64,000 bases of DNA from Symsagittifera roscoffensis (GCF_963678635.1 NC_087069.1:15102660-15166659), one strand, 5' to 3'; shown: positions 51,801-63,088, counted from the first letter of the stretch. The notes: generated by a model not told the origin, from the letters alone. Translations and numbers: made by a program.

Positions 51801-53583
51801 TTTGATAGCGTATAATAGGTCGCCAACTTTGCCTGTTTTAAGTCGTCAGTCTTCATACCGTCGATGAATTTTTAGGCAATACTGAAGTTCCTTCTGTTAG
51901 TGGACTCCTCCGGATTACTTCCTCTTCTCAAGCTCTCTCGAGATTATACAGAAATCAATCAATCGATTTGTCATCTCTTTGCCTCCTCTTTTCAAACTTC
52001 ATCATCGCTTGATGTTCCTTCTTTCGAGAGGCGAAACGTTTCAACAGTTTTTCGAAAATATTGTCCGCTGTATCACTTTTTTCTTGTTTTTTTTTGCTAC
52101 TACCCACTTCAGTGCTGTGCCCTCCAGATTGCTTAGAATCGCTTTGAAAGCTTGTCTTCCATCATTTAACTTATCTTGCTCTAGATTTAGCATCATTACC
52201 TCGACCCATGTGTCATTGCAACCGTCCGAATAGTCCTTGAATTTTTTAGGTTTCTTGAAGGTTTTCCTCGATTCGTTGCCTCCTCTTTCGCTTGACTCCG
52301 TGCTTTTCGTGGCAAATGCTTCAAATGTCCTGTTCATCTCTTTCCAAGTGTTTGCCCAGGACGTGGCATCTGGTGCTACACTCGTGTGAACATTTGATTC
52401 CCTCGGGACTCTTGTCGAATTTGATGCGCTTTCTTTAGTTGCTGAATTTCCTAGTTCCAATCATATGATGTTATGGATTGGAGGCATTGGAATGGATTTT
52501 TGTTTCTTACGATGTGATTCTGCAAAGTCTACGTTTGTTCTAGGTTGTTTTCCTGTTTTCTATGATACCGCTTCATCTTGATTTATAGAATTTCTCAAGA
52601 GCGCATCCAATTTGGATAGTTTGCACAGGAACTCTCTGCCTGGTCTCTGCCCATCGTATATATTCTTGTCTACAGACTCCAGAGTTTGCCATTTACGGTT
52701 TTGTACCGTTTTTTCATGTCTTCCACGTCTTTCTTGATGAATCTTTCCCATTCCTTGTCAGTCTGTTCTACTCTTTCGGCCATCTGTAATAACGTGTCCT
52801 CAGTTGCTCTCGAAATGGTGAAGTAGTTATAAAGGTTTTCATTTTTGTTATGCCTGACCTCTTTTTTAAAATCTTCCCAGTCTTCCTCGCTGCACTTGAG
52901 TTTTTTGTCTATCTGCTCCAATTTTTGCATCAGGTCCGCAATTTCTACAGGCGGTGTCTTCGAGTCTGTTGTATTTCCCGCTGTATGATTCTCTGTTCTC
53001 CCAGTGGATCCGGTGATTTGTTCTCATCCTTCGTCGGTCTTCGTTGTTATGGCGGAAACCGTCCCAAACGTCTTGCTTTTGCCGGACCCAGTTATCACCT
53101 CTTCTTTATCATTTGGTGTCATCCCCACCATGACCGCAAATCTCTCCGTGTAGGATGTCCTCTTCAATTGGAAACCGTCTGTTATTGTTTCTAGGGTCAG
53201 TGATCTCGTTAGCATCATCTATTGATGAGAACTCAACTATTTTTGCTTCTTGCTCAGCGATGTTTGGCATTGGTGTTGATTTCGTCGCTTTCTTCTCAAC
53301 GTAATCTATGTTTGCTCAGATTTCTCAAAATCAACTTCTGCGAATGGGCAATCTTTCGTTTTTCATGTGTTTCATCTGCTGCATCTTTTGTCTCGTGTTG
53401 TTCTTTGTTACTCCTCGTTTTCACCATGCTCACTAGATCATTTCTACCCTTTAATCTCGATATTGTTACCACTGGTGTCTGTCTTGACTGTCCTAATGAA
53501 CGGTTTTGACTCTGCATTTCTCTGGTAACGAAACTCTGGTTTTTTTCTTGTTCTCTTGTTTTCTCAATTTTTTTTCTATTCAC
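45838..53583 (-). mobile_element. Ty3/gypsy retroelement fossil
   Basis: It reads from right to left. A gag-like, charged region lies at about 53583-51600, with a section near 52460-52040 typical of gypsy gag. A protease-type region is at about 50950-50300, a reverse transcriptase at about 49650-48800, RNase H at about 48800-48250, and an integrase (zinc region near 47790-47690, core to about 47000). An unassigned tail runs to 45838. The order is that of Ty3/gypsy. The copy is broken in many places (tens) and is old. No LTRs were found by eye, and no env was recognised. Confidence 0.8.
50154..50440. repeat. short repeat present twice direct and once inverted
   Basis: A segment of about 85 bp starting CTGCCCGAAGTAAAATGATC lies at about 50154-50240 and 50355-50440. 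Its central 37 bp (ATCTGATTCATCTAGGTTCT onward) also occurs inverted at 50246-50283. The inverted copy can pair with either direct copy to form a long hairpin. Confidence 0.85.
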
Positions 53584-53759
53584 AATTTCAGTTTGTGTGC
53601 ACTTTTATTTATACATGTACTTTAAAAAAAGTTCCAGTTATCTAAACTTTCAAAAACAGCTTTGGTCTTTATATCTTTTTTTCAACAGTCTGGATTAAAA
53701 GTTAATGATCCCGGTGCTTTTTCTTATTGTTGTCTTTCCAAGAATCCTGCGTAGAACAA
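53584..53759. other. non-coding, gypsy left flank (in element sense)
   Basis: AT-rich; I looked here for an LTR end or primer-binding site and could not identify one. Confidence 0.35.
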
Positions 53760-54840
53760 CTGATTTAGCTTCCCAGGTCCCCCAAAAACCAGGGTTTGGG
53801 CAGCTCTTTGAGCTTCACAAGACTTCATAGCTTTAGTGTTGGGGAGCTAGTCTAGCTTCCCAAGACTCAAGTGTTGGGCAGTTGATTTAGCTTCCCAAGA
53901 ATCAAGTGTTGGGCAGTTCATTTAGCTTCCCAAGTCTCAAGTGTTGGGCAGTTCATTTAGCTTCCCAAGACTTGATTCGTATAGTGTTGGGCTGTTATTT
54001 GAGCTTCCTAAGACTTCATACCTAGGGTTGAGGAGTTAGTCTAGCTTCCCAAGACTCAAGTGTTGGGCAGTTGATTTAGCTTCCCAAGAATCAAGTGTTG
54101 GGCAGTTCATTTAGCTTCCCAAGTCTCAAGTGTTGGGCAGTTCATTTAGCTTCCCAAGACTTGATTCGTATAGTGTTGGGCTGTTATTTGAGCTTCCTAA
54201 GACTTCATACCTAGGGTTGAGGAGTTAGTCTAGCTTCCCAAGACTCAAGTGTTGGGCCAATGACTTAGCTTCCCAAGAATCAAGTGTTGGGCCGTTCATT
54301 TAGATTCGCAGGATTCAAGTGTTGGGCAGTTGTTTTAGCTTCTCAGGACTCAACTGTTGGACAGTTGTTTTAGTTTCCCAGGATTCAAGTGTTGGACAGT
54401 TGTTTAGGATCGCAGGACTCCAGCAAACCAAGGTTTGGCGGTTGTCTTAGCTTCCCAGAACTGGAGTGTTGGGCAGTTATGTTAGTTTCCCAGGAACCAA
54501 GTATTGGGCAGTTGTTTCAGCAAACAATTGTTGGGCAGTTGGTTCAGCTTCCAAGGACTCAAGTGTTAGGCCGTTGTTTTAGCTTCCCAGGACTCAAGTG
54601 TTGGGCAGTTGACTTAGCTTCTCAGGACTCAGTAAACCAGTGTTCGTCAATTGTTCTAGCTTACCAAGACTCATGAAATGAGCAGTTGACTTAGCTTCCA
54701 AGAACTCAAGTAATGGGCAATTGTTTTAACTTCCCAAGACCCAGCAAACTAATGTTGCGCATTTGATTCAGCTTCGCAGGAATCAACAAAATCTAGTGTT
54801 GGGCAGTTGGTTTAGCTTCCCAGGACTGTCTCAGCAACTC
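53760..54840. repeat. 34-bp minisatellite (TTGGGCAGTTnATTTAGCTT)
   Basis: About 25-30 units of roughly 34 bp with core AGCTTCCCAAGACTCAAGTG then TTGGGCAGTTGATTT. The left half has a higher-order period of 189 bp, marked by GACTTGATTCGTATAGTG at 53969 and 54158. Units decay to the right of 54400. Confidence 0.9.
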
Positions 54841-55213
54841 GTGTAGAATGCCCCAACCCCAATGTTGTTAAAACCGATCCCCCGCCCAATCAAACCAGAC
54901 CATAAGAAATGGGGCTTCAAGATGGTGTCGAAGCTTAAAGTCTACTACCAAAATATCCCCACTCTAGAAAAAAGAACGTCCCCATGGCTAGATCTCTAAT
55001 TAGCTAAAACACCCGAACGCCGTTAAAAACAGTGCTGAAAACTCAATTATACCATTAGCTTTGATTAGACAGTGGACCATTGATCCATTTCAGTTAAATC
55101 AACCTATAAAAATGCCTTACCTCAACATGACTGTATAAAATACACACAAGGAAAAAATTTCAAAACTCACATATTAAATAGTGTCAAACTTATTAAATAA
55201 TTTCAGAGAATAA
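54841..55213. other. non-coding spacer before the LINE
   Basis: I see no gene, RNA or repeat in this AT-rich stretch. It may hold the degraded 5' region of the LINE that follows. Confidence 0.4.
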
Positions 55214-55945
55214 GTTGATTTCCTAGGAAATCAACAAATTCCTGCTTCATTGCTATCTCAACTGAAAATCATTAAAAAACAGCTCAAATTGGAGAAAATT
55301 GTGGAGAAGGTGAGTGACCAAAACAAAAATATACCAATACTTGTTGACAAGCTAGATCATCTGAAATATAAAACTGATATCTTATCAACTAGTCACAATT
55401 CTATGAAAAATGAAATGGAGAACATCTCAACAAACCTCACGGCATACAGAACAGTTGTTAAAAAAACAACGATCAGCAACAAAATGCACCTGTTAAACCT
55501 ACCATATTGCCTATCGTGCAATCTCCCGAAACTTAGTCTTCCTGAACCAAGTGAAGCAAACTCTATTGGCAGACTACGAAAAGAAGATGAAGAAGTGCGA
55601 AAGATTTTCAATCATCTAGGCAAAAGGGAATAGGAAATCAAAGACATTAAGAGACTCAGATTGTATGACAAGGACAGAAAGCACCCAAGAACACTCTTGG
55701 TTAAAGTTGCCAGTGCTTTTACAGTGGACAGTGGAGAAGCTCTCGGAAATGCTCGTAACCTGAAATCTTTTTTGTCGCCTGTTTTCTTGTCTCGTGAACT
55801 GGACCCAAAGGAGCAGCTGATTGAACAACAAGTTCTTCTCAAGCGACGAGAAATTATCTTAAAAGAAGGTATAGACCCAGAAGAACTGAAAGTCAGAGAT
55901 CTTAAACTACTACGCAACGGTGTAGTTGTTCTATTGAAATCTTGA
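55214..55945 (+). pseudogene. LINE ORF1 (coiled coil plus C-terminal RNA-binding type domain)
   Basis: The frame opens after a stop at 55211 with no ATG, so the start is lost or lies upstream. Residues near 55250-55480 are heptad-like, rich in Lys, Glu and Leu. After one in-frame TAG (55631-55633) the frame continues with HPRTLLVKVASAFT and ELDPKEQLIEQQVLLKRRE, which resembles the C-terminal domain of many LINE ORF1 proteins. It ends at TGA 55943-55945. It would package the LINE RNA. Confidence 0.65.
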
Positions 55946-58154
55946 CTATCATCATCTCGCAATTCAAAAGAAGCAAACTCAAATGATGTTTTGAGCGTGT
56001 TACTCTTCAATATGCGAAGTCTCGTTTCAACGAGTAGAAGACAATGCTTCGCAAATGCCGTACTGTTATCAAACCCTGATAAAATAAGTCTATGCGACAC
56101 ATGGCTCACCAACGATCATCTAAATGCGGACTTATTCTTAACTGATTGTTGCGTTTATCGACGGGAAAAAACTACCCAGTCATTTTTATCAAAACATGGA
56201 GGAGCTCTAATCGCGATTCGCTCATCGGTACCCCATACTTTCCTTGACCCAAATAAACTTATGACCTGCAGTATGGATTCTTTCTCTGATGTGATCTTCT
56301 GCAGGATATCATCCAGCTGGAAGTCTTTTATCCTCGTTTGTTTTTACAACCCTCCGCTGGTCAAATGGCAACCAGTGCTCAATATCATCAATCTGGTCAG
56401 AAAAGATTCAGAGTATGTTCTTCTTCTAGGAGATACGAATATGCCTTCGACTGATTAGAACGTTTGGCATTCCAATAGTGTATACGACATAGAACTACTT
56501 CACGAGTTCTCATCAACGAATCTGCCGCAGTTAGTGAGCTTCATTGCGACCGCCAATCATTGCCTTGACATTGCACTGACATCAAACTGTATGCTCTCTA
56601 ATGTATGGTCAATGTATGCTCTCTTATTACTCAAGTGATGGACGAACACTCTCAGACCACAAACCTCTTAAACCCGAGGCTTAGTTTCGGAAGAGCTGAT
56701 TATTTGTCTATCAACAAAGCCATAACTAATTCGCTTTTTGATGGAAACTGCTGGTCAGCTGGTCAAACCCCAGTGTCATGACTACCGAATGGTATTATGG
56801 TTAAATGATATACTTCATGCCCACATTCCCCACAAGACCAAACAGCGCGCTTCTTTACCACCTTGGATTTCCTCGACTACCTCTTAAGAGTTAAAAAGCT
56901 TTCACACGCTCAAAAACAAATATAAGTCGATAAGCAGCGAGATTCTTCTAGAGAAAATTAACAGCCTGAGACACAAAATCAACGCGGAGTCGCTCGAAGA
57001 ACAAGCCGTATACGAAGCTAGTTTATCTGAAGGACAATCCTCAGCGTTTCATGAGCCTCAGAAAAGGCAATTCTATCCCACCGAACATCTGGGAGCAACG
57101 CAAAGCTTCGACGCAAATGGATAAAGCGTGTTTGTTCAATGAGTACTTCCAGTTGAGCACATCTCACTGATACCGACTGAAATCCCCACTGTTAAACTAA
57201 GCGAATATGACATCACCTCCGCAAGTGTCATGAAAGTCATTCATGACCTCAATATTTCAAAATCGCGTGGACCTGATCAGTTGCCTCCTGCTATATTCAA
57301 AGAAGTGCCAGCGCTTGGCAAATCTTTGAGTATCATATTCAACGAACTCAAACAGACGTGTATTTTTCCTCACTGTTGGAAGATTGGTAAAGTTACCGCA
57401 TTTTTCAAGAAAGGAGATCCTCAAGTTGCTTGTAACTATAGGCCAATCACTCACCTCAATATTTGCTCCAAAATATTTGAAAAATGTATCTTCAATGCTT
57501 TGTACCCATTCCTAGCACTTCTCATTCATTATGGTCAATATGGTTTTCAGCGAAAGAAATCAACAGTGCTTTAGCTTATCGCATATCTTGAAGACATATA
57601 CAAAGGAATTCATCATAAGGAAACTGTCGTTGAAGCCGTGTACCTTGATTTTGCAAATTGATTTCGACAAAAAAAACCACAGTATTTTACTCGACAATTT
57701 ACGAAAGATTGGAGTAGGCGGAAAACTCCTCAAAATATTGAGAAGTTATCTTTCAATTTGAAGACAGTTTGTAAATCTAGACGGAACTGAGTCTAATCGT
57801 CTATTCATTTTATCTGGTGTTCCTCAGGGTTTCATCATGGGTCCGCTGCTGTTCTTTCTTTATGTCTTAGATTTGCCTGATGGAGTTCTAGGTGTCGCGT
57901 ATATGTTCGCCGACGATACCAAACTGTTGTCTATTCGTAGCATAAATGAGTCTACTTTGCTGCAGCATGACCTCAACCGCCTGGGAAATTGGGCGATCAG
58001 CAATCAAATGGAGTTCAATTACGACAAGAGTCATCTTATCTCATTCTTAGCAGGCGAAAACATTACTACCCCTTTTTACCTCAATGGGTCCAGCTTGAAA
58101 GACACCACGTGTGAGAAAGATCTCGGCGTTCATGTATCTTCAAGCCTCAAATAG
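55946..58154 (+). pseudogene. LINE ORF2: endonuclease and reverse transcriptase
   Basis: It follows ORF1 in the same frame. LLFNMRSL is the endonuclease N terminus, and LGDTNMPSTD then TAG (56456-56458) matches the GDFNLPxIDW block with the Trp codon likely turned to a stop. CLDIALTSN follows near 56565. After a poorly readable stretch the RT starts near 57230 (NISKSRGPDQLPPAIFKE, NYRPITHLNICSKIFEK). It changes frame near 57570, loses frame in the LDFA block, and is readable again with NHSILLDNLRKIGVGGKLLK near 57670 and MGPLLFFLYVLDLPD to FADDTKLL (57837-57935). The catalytic FADD box is present. Confidence 0.8.
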
Positions 58155-58592
58155 AACGACCACTTCAAATTGAGTGTACAGAACGCCTTTACAATTTTGT
58201 TTCTTATCAAGTGCAACTGTTCATATCATTTAGCGTCTGAAAACAATTTGAATCTATATAAATTTATGGTTGTTCCAGTAGTTACATAGGGAAGCGTCGC
58301 GTGTATTGCGAGCAAAAGCAGCAAAAAGCTCATTGAAGGTGTACAACGTGATGCAACAGATGGATTGTTGGCTATCATAGTAGTTCATCATATTCCGAAA
58401 GACTCACTAAGTTGAAGCTTCTTCCATTTTCCTTTTAAAAGCAAATAAACGATCTACTTTTGTTATCTAAAGTCATCAATGAACATAATGCTGATTATGC
58501 TGTGCGGTGAGGTGACTCGATCAAATTGTTCCCGCCGTCAATCTACAGTTCGAAAGGGTGGAGCAGAACGTTATTCGACATTCCGAGACTTC

Positions 58593-58823
58593 GTCTACTG
58601 CAGGAAAACGGGCACTCCTGATATTTTTGAAGATCTGCAGAAGACAGAGATAAAAGTCATAAAGACAACCGGTAATCTTATCTCTAGAAGCAAGAGACAG
58701 AATCCTGCGGTCCTCAGAGAGTACCTTCAACTGCACCAGTCAAGTGGATTGGAACTGTAGTCACTACGGGTTGTGGTGTCCCATCGAGACCACCTGCCAG
58801 GCATTTTCTCAAAGATACGGGCC
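58593..58823 (+). pseudogene. SGNH-like accessory ORF relic, PLE copy 1
   Basis: VYCRKTGTPDIFEDL and LREYLQLHQSSGLEL match the second half of the 1360-2004 protein (IVYCRRNGTEDI, KYKELHQSPSLELK). The N-terminal half, with the putative catalytic Ser and Asn blocks, is missing. The LINE sequence ends where this begins. Confidence 0.55.
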
Positions 58824-59289
58824 CAGACCAAGTAACCATCGCAGGGCAAAGGCGCGGAGAGCCAAGGTGTTGGCAGGAGACCTTTAGTCGGAGCCGAACG
58901 ACCGATAAGTGGTAAGATATTGTTGAGGCTGTTTTTCTTTGCTGAGTGCCACATGGGTTTAAGTGCTCGTGGATTGCAAAGAAGAGATGAGGGCAATTTT
59001 GCTGACACCACCACTCCTTAGACTGGCCCTGAAAAGAAAACTCACTTGAAAACTTGTGTTAGATTATTTAACACATTTTAATAAATTGAATAGCAGTTTC
59101 CTGAGAATTAAATTTCTGAAAAAATGTCTCGATAACGACAATATACCATATTTTTTACGGTTTCGCGTGACTGATAACGGTCTTTCTTCAGATCAAGGGG
59201 TATAGATGAGAAGTGGTGGCCTTCGGTAATATTCTATCTGAACCTGCAAGCAAGGTATAGTGTCAATAACCTGATAAGCCGACACAAGA

Positions 59290-60830
59290 AAAAACTTTCG
59301 GAAAGACAGGATAGACCAATAAAAAACTCGAATGAATGGTCAGTTAGAATTTTAGATGAAGTGGTGTTGCCGATTTGGGTGCGACAGGTCTTAAGTTTTG
59401 GACCAAAACATTCGGTACAAGACAAATTCCTGTGAAGTCTACTTCCTTGCGGACATTGACAGATTTTGTCTGATTTAAAGTTAAATAGGTTTCCAGAAGA
59501 AAAATTATGTGAGATTGAAGCAGCTGCAAAGAGATATGCTAAGAATGTGAAACAGACCCCCTCTGACAAAAAAGCCAGAAAAAATTTGAAGGACAACGGT
59601 CTTCTGGCAGTGCCGTTTGATAAGGGCGTGGGCTTTTGTGTAATGATAAAGGAGACATATGAGAAGAAACTGAAAGATTTATTACAGGCAGAACAATTTA
59701 GTGAGAGGAAGAAGCTGACAGACAGCGTGATCATGAAAACTGAAAAAGGCATAAACAAGGAATTACTCGCCATGAAAAAGAAGAACGAGATTAGCGAAGC
59801 GCTGTATACTAGGTTGAGATCAATGGGGGCACAGCCGATTAGGCTGTATGATTAGCAAAAGCACATAAACAATACACACCATTTCGTCCCGTCCTTTCTT
59901 TACCTGGTAGCTCATATGACAGCCTAAATAAAACAGTGGCCAAGTACTTTGATGAAATTGAGGAGCAAACATAGAAGCGAACACTCAAATGGCCAGGGAG
60001 ATCTTGGAGAAAACTGAACTGGACTCTGATGAGAGTATAATCCCCCTTGATGTAAAGAGTTTGTAACCTAATGTGCCGCTAAAGGAAGCGGTTGAACTAA
60101 CCCGTGCAAGTCAACCCTCGGGAAACATCTAGCATGACTATGAAAAACTACTGAATTTGGCAGTGGGTAAGGTACACTTTAAATGCAACGGTTTGTCGTA
60201 TGTACAAAAAGACGGTTTAGCAATGGGCGCCTCCCTTGCAGTAATACTGGCCAATTTGTGGCTCAAAGAATACGAACCTGCATTAAAGAAATAAGTACCA
60301 AAATTGACTGTGCTAAATGAGGTTAACAAGGAGGTCTGCCCTGGATGTCAGAAAAAGGTGACATATCGGACTAAAGGGGTACGATGCGAAGCTTGTTTGA
60401 ATTGGTACCACTTAGGGTGTGGTAACATATTGGAATCTGAATACGCAGACATCGCTGAAACAGAATGGTATTGCATTGCTTGCAAAAAACAACAGGGAGC
60501 AGATCGGGCTGCGAATAGTGTTTAAGTTTTTCTAAGGTATGTGTACGACATAGTTAAGACTGTCAAGGGCGATCCTGGGTTAGTTCTCGAGGCTGCAAAT
60601 AATTTGCATCCAAACTTGCAGAACTTGATAGTAACGGTAGTTTGGCCTTTTTGGATTTAAATGTCAACGTGGGATCAGGAAAAAAGGTCACAAGTGGGTG
60701 GTATTAAAAACCCACTGATACCGGCACCATTCTAAGTTTCACAGGTTGCGCACCTTTGCAGTACAAAAGAAACATTTTTGAAGGGACGGTTCAAAGGGTT
60801 TTCAGAAGTTACATCAACATAGGAAAATTT
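59290..60830 (+). pseudogene. PLE reverse transcriptase, copy 1
   Basis: The best open part is 59466-59855 (about 130 codons), covering the region before the RT fingers (EIEAAAKRYAKN, VPFDKGVGFCVM). RT motifs then follow in the usual order up to ILANLWLKEYEPAL (60244-60290). Next comes a PHD finger, then RYVYDIVK (about 60535-60560), a degenerate YVDD-type box, NNLHPNLQNL, and the thumb with KPTDTGTILSF and CAPLQYKRNIF. The RT pieces on both sides of the finger are in the same frame as the finger. Confidence 0.75.
60304..60525 (+). other. PHD finger (C4HC3) inside the PLE reverse transcriptase
   Basis: The segment from Cys at 60337 to Cys at 60481-60483 has CPGC, 11 residues, CEAC, 4 residues, HLGC, 17 residues, CIAC: the exact C4HC3 pattern of a PHD finger, with the Trp before the last Cys pair. 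PHD fingers usually read histone tail marks. It lies between the ANLWLKEYEPAL segment and the YVDD-type box. All eight zinc ligands are kept although the surrounding RT is decayed. Insertion of a chromatin-reading domain at this point of an RT is not something I know from described PLEs; I cannot tell whether the insertion was ancestral to the family or unique to this copy. Confidence 0.85.
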
Positions 60831-61159
60831 TGATCAAGCATTGGAAAGAATGGATTGGAAATCAATATCAGAAAAATTGGTCAGACAGGTCAGTGTTGGA
60901 AACTCTTAACAAGATAATTGAGAGAAAAAAAAATTTAGAGGTGAAGGCATCACAACCGAGAAATGATAAGTAATTAAAAGACTCACCCCCATATTTACAA
61001 TGCAATATTGAGGCAATCCATCAGGGGACTTCCTAGTAGGGCAACACTTGTTAGAGAGTAATAAGGAGATAGGCGGTACTGCTGAGCTGAAGTCAGAGAT
61101 TATAGACCAAACAGCCAACACTCATAAGCTACTCAAACTAGAACCTAGCATATTTGGAG

Positions 61160-61560
61160 GGAGAGGCCGAGGATCAAATTACGCGATGAATTCAGGAGCC
61201 GGAAATTAACACTAAAACTTTAATCTATGTATAAAATGGCTAAAAGTTAAAAAACTGACATGTCAGAATCAAAACTAATCCCAAAACGAATTTTATCCTT
61301 AAAAGAACAAAACACTAAAAAAACTAAAAAGAAATATCAGAAATTTAAAAGGAAAAGTTATTAATGATTACGTACTTTATTATGTAATTACAGTTGTTTA
61401 AATTTGATTGGTCAAAAAGTTTTATAGAGTTTTTAGACATATTTCTCATTTTTCAGATCTTTGATCGTTTTGTAAATATTAAAAGAAATTTTAATCCTGA
61501 TGATGCACAAAATGTGCGAAAAGGTTTGAATTAACATTTTAAACTTCTTATAAGACGGCT
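61160..61560 (+). repeat. PLE tail segment A with CTGATGA hairpin
   Basis: It begins in the C-terminal codons (YAMNSGAGN then stop, 61184-61209) and runs through an AT-rich UTR to a hairpin: CTGATGA at 61497-61503, GCAC (61505-61508) pairing with GTGC (61514-61517), then GAAA at 61518-61521. It is homologous to 62080-62400. The motif spacing resembles the hammerhead ribozyme core known from PLE pseudo-LTRs, but a base lies unpaired after CTGATGA and I cannot see a clear stem III. Confidence 0.55.
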
Positions 61561-62079
61561 CTACTCAAATTGATTTTTTTTGGACAAATTTCGGACAGCA
61601 ACTTGACTCCAGACCGATCCTTGTCCAATTTCCCGCTATTATAACTCTAGTCGGCTGCTTTTAATTATTTCTTATTTCAGCTGCTGCGATGAACCGAGCA
61701 TGACGTTTTTTTCGGTTTTTTCAAAAAATAACCTTCCGTTTAAAATGAAGATAGAACTTCAGAGCATTATCGACAAGCACATTTAGTATCTCAGTGATTT
61801 CGACATGTAATTTTTTTCTACAAAAAAATAATTTCTTCAAAAAGCTAAAGTTTTGACCGATTATATTGCTCAAAAACATCGATATTGCCTACAGTTACGT
61901 ATTAATTATGTAATTTCAAGTGCTTTTTTGCTACAAGTAGTTGTCTTTCTTGGCATTAATTTCTCGAATTTTATTCGAGACAGCTGTTTGAAACGCATTA
62001 CATACCTTATGATGCTAGTTATAGCGAAAAAAAGTCATATTCTAATGTAGAAAAAGTATTTAAATTAAAATTTTTAACA
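61561..62079. other. non-coding spacer between PLE copies
   Basis: AT-rich; the 65-codon frame at 61853-62050 has no recognisable domain. It may be a remnant of an intermediate PLE copy, since segment B that follows carries its own C-terminal codons. Confidence 0.35.
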
Positions 62080-62400
62080 CGAAACTTTTTTAAACACGCG
62101 CGGGCTTGAACACGCGCGATGAGTTTAGGAGCAGGGAGTTAACACTGTAAATTTTAGTTCGAAAATATTTTTGGTTTTTTCTTTAAAACGTACATGTCTA
62201 AATTGAAATTATGACTCACAAACTTCCAGACAAATGAAATTAAAACTAATTATGTATGTGAATTATTGTAAATAACATTTGTTAATTGATCTATTATTGT
62301 CATTTAGATTAGTTTATTGTAAAAATCCTGACGATTCACATAGTTGCGAAAACGTTTGCAATTTACTTTTTAGCAAAACTTTCTTCAATTTTACTTGTAA
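62080..62400 (+). repeat. PLE tail segment B with CTGACGA motif
   Basis: It parallels segment A: AMSLGAGS then stop (62115-62142), the AT-rich tail, CTGACGA at 62328-62334 and GAAA at 62348-62351. The hairpin arms are decayed. Placed upstream of the copy 2 ORFs it fits a pseudo-LTR of the kind PLEs leave through tandem arrangement. Confidence 0.5.
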
Positions 62401-62570
62401 ATTTGTGACAAAGCAAAAACGAAGAGCTTAAAATTTCAACTGTTTTCCCATTAAAAGACCAGTATGAAAATTTTAATGATTTTCAATAATGTATAGGGAA
62501 ATTTTATAGCGTTTTTTATCGATACGTAGAATATGGCCGATTTTTATTTGACTTATCCTTTAATAACAAC

Positions 62571-63088
62571 TTGCTGAACCAAGGAAACACCCTTCGACGA
62601 TTACTAGAATACAGTCCCTTGAAGGAGAAAAAAGTCGTTGTGTGGCATGACGTGGTGAACAACACCATTAGCAGCCACAGAACAAACAACTATCGCCCAG
62701 CCGGTGTCGAGGAGCTGACAAACTCTTTGAAGTCGAAGAAGCAGCAGATATTGGCGATCGTCTATCGCAGAAGGGGAGGAACGCCCGACTTGTTTAAACA
62801 GCTCGACCTGTTTAATTGCTCATTATTCCAGCAACAAAACGGCTACTCTTAAAGAGCAAGCAAAAAGACACGGAGCAGCTCAAAGAATATTCTAAGCTGC
62901 ACCAGAGTGCTGAATTGGAGCTGAAATCTCTGCGATTGGTAGTGGCACACAAAGAAAGGCTGTCAGAATTGGTTGGCAATATCAGGGGTGAACATCAGAG
63001 ACCATCACATACAAGGAGGAAGGCGAACGCAAGACGTGAGCAGAAGCTGAAGGCAGAGGAAGTGTCTGCGCTTCAAAGACAGGGGTGA
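62571..63088 (+). pseudogene. SGNH-like accessory ORF relic, PLE copy 2
   Basis: VVWHDVVNNTISSHRTNNYR, AIVYRRRGGTPDLF and SKLHQSAELELKSL align in order with the 1360-2004 protein and are followed by the same kind of basic C terminus (HTRRKANARREQKLKAEE). The N-terminal block I is missing, and one frame change separates the two halves near 62830. The following spacer to 63306 shares TTGTGTTAGA(C/T)TATTTAA and TTTCTGAGAAAATGTCT with copy 1, so the layout of accessory ORF, spacer and RT is ancestral to both copies. Confidence 0.6.

Larger units (their letters stand above)
55214..58590 (+). mobile_element. decayed non-LTR retrotransposon (LINE) of CR1/Jockey type
   Basis: Two ORFs follow the LINE order: a coiled-coil ORF1 (55214-55945) and an ORF2 with an endonuclease (about 55960-56600) and reverse transcriptase (about 57200-58150), then a C-terminal tail to about 58590. 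It has several stops and frame changes, so it is inactive. The right end is cut by the PLE sequence that begins near 58593, and no poly-A or microsatellite tail is seen. The clade is inferred from the general look of the RT (FADDT box, LDFA..F, SGVPQG-like) and is not certain. Confidence 0.85.
58593..61560 (+). mobile_element. Penelope-like element (PLE), copy 1
   Basis: A relic of an SGNH-like ORF (58593-58823) is followed by a conserved spacer and a reverse transcriptase region (about 59126-61209) and a non-coding tail (61210-61560). PLE marks are KLSERQDRP near 59297, VLSFGPKH near 59390, VPFDKGVGFCVM near 59620, FRPVLSLPGS near 59881, LDVKSL near 60048, KDGLAMGAS near 60210, and the thumb segment KPTDTGTILSF near 60705. 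PLEs use a telomerase-related RT. No GIY-YIG endonuclease is visible after the thumb. The copy is decayed with several breaks. It is head to tail with copy 2. Confidence 0.8.

Noticed and set aside
60840-61210. GIY-YIG endonuclease after the PLE thumb
   Set aside because: I looked in the plus frames and found no GIY/YIG motif or Cys-rich segment; the readable tail ends in Gly-rich residues.
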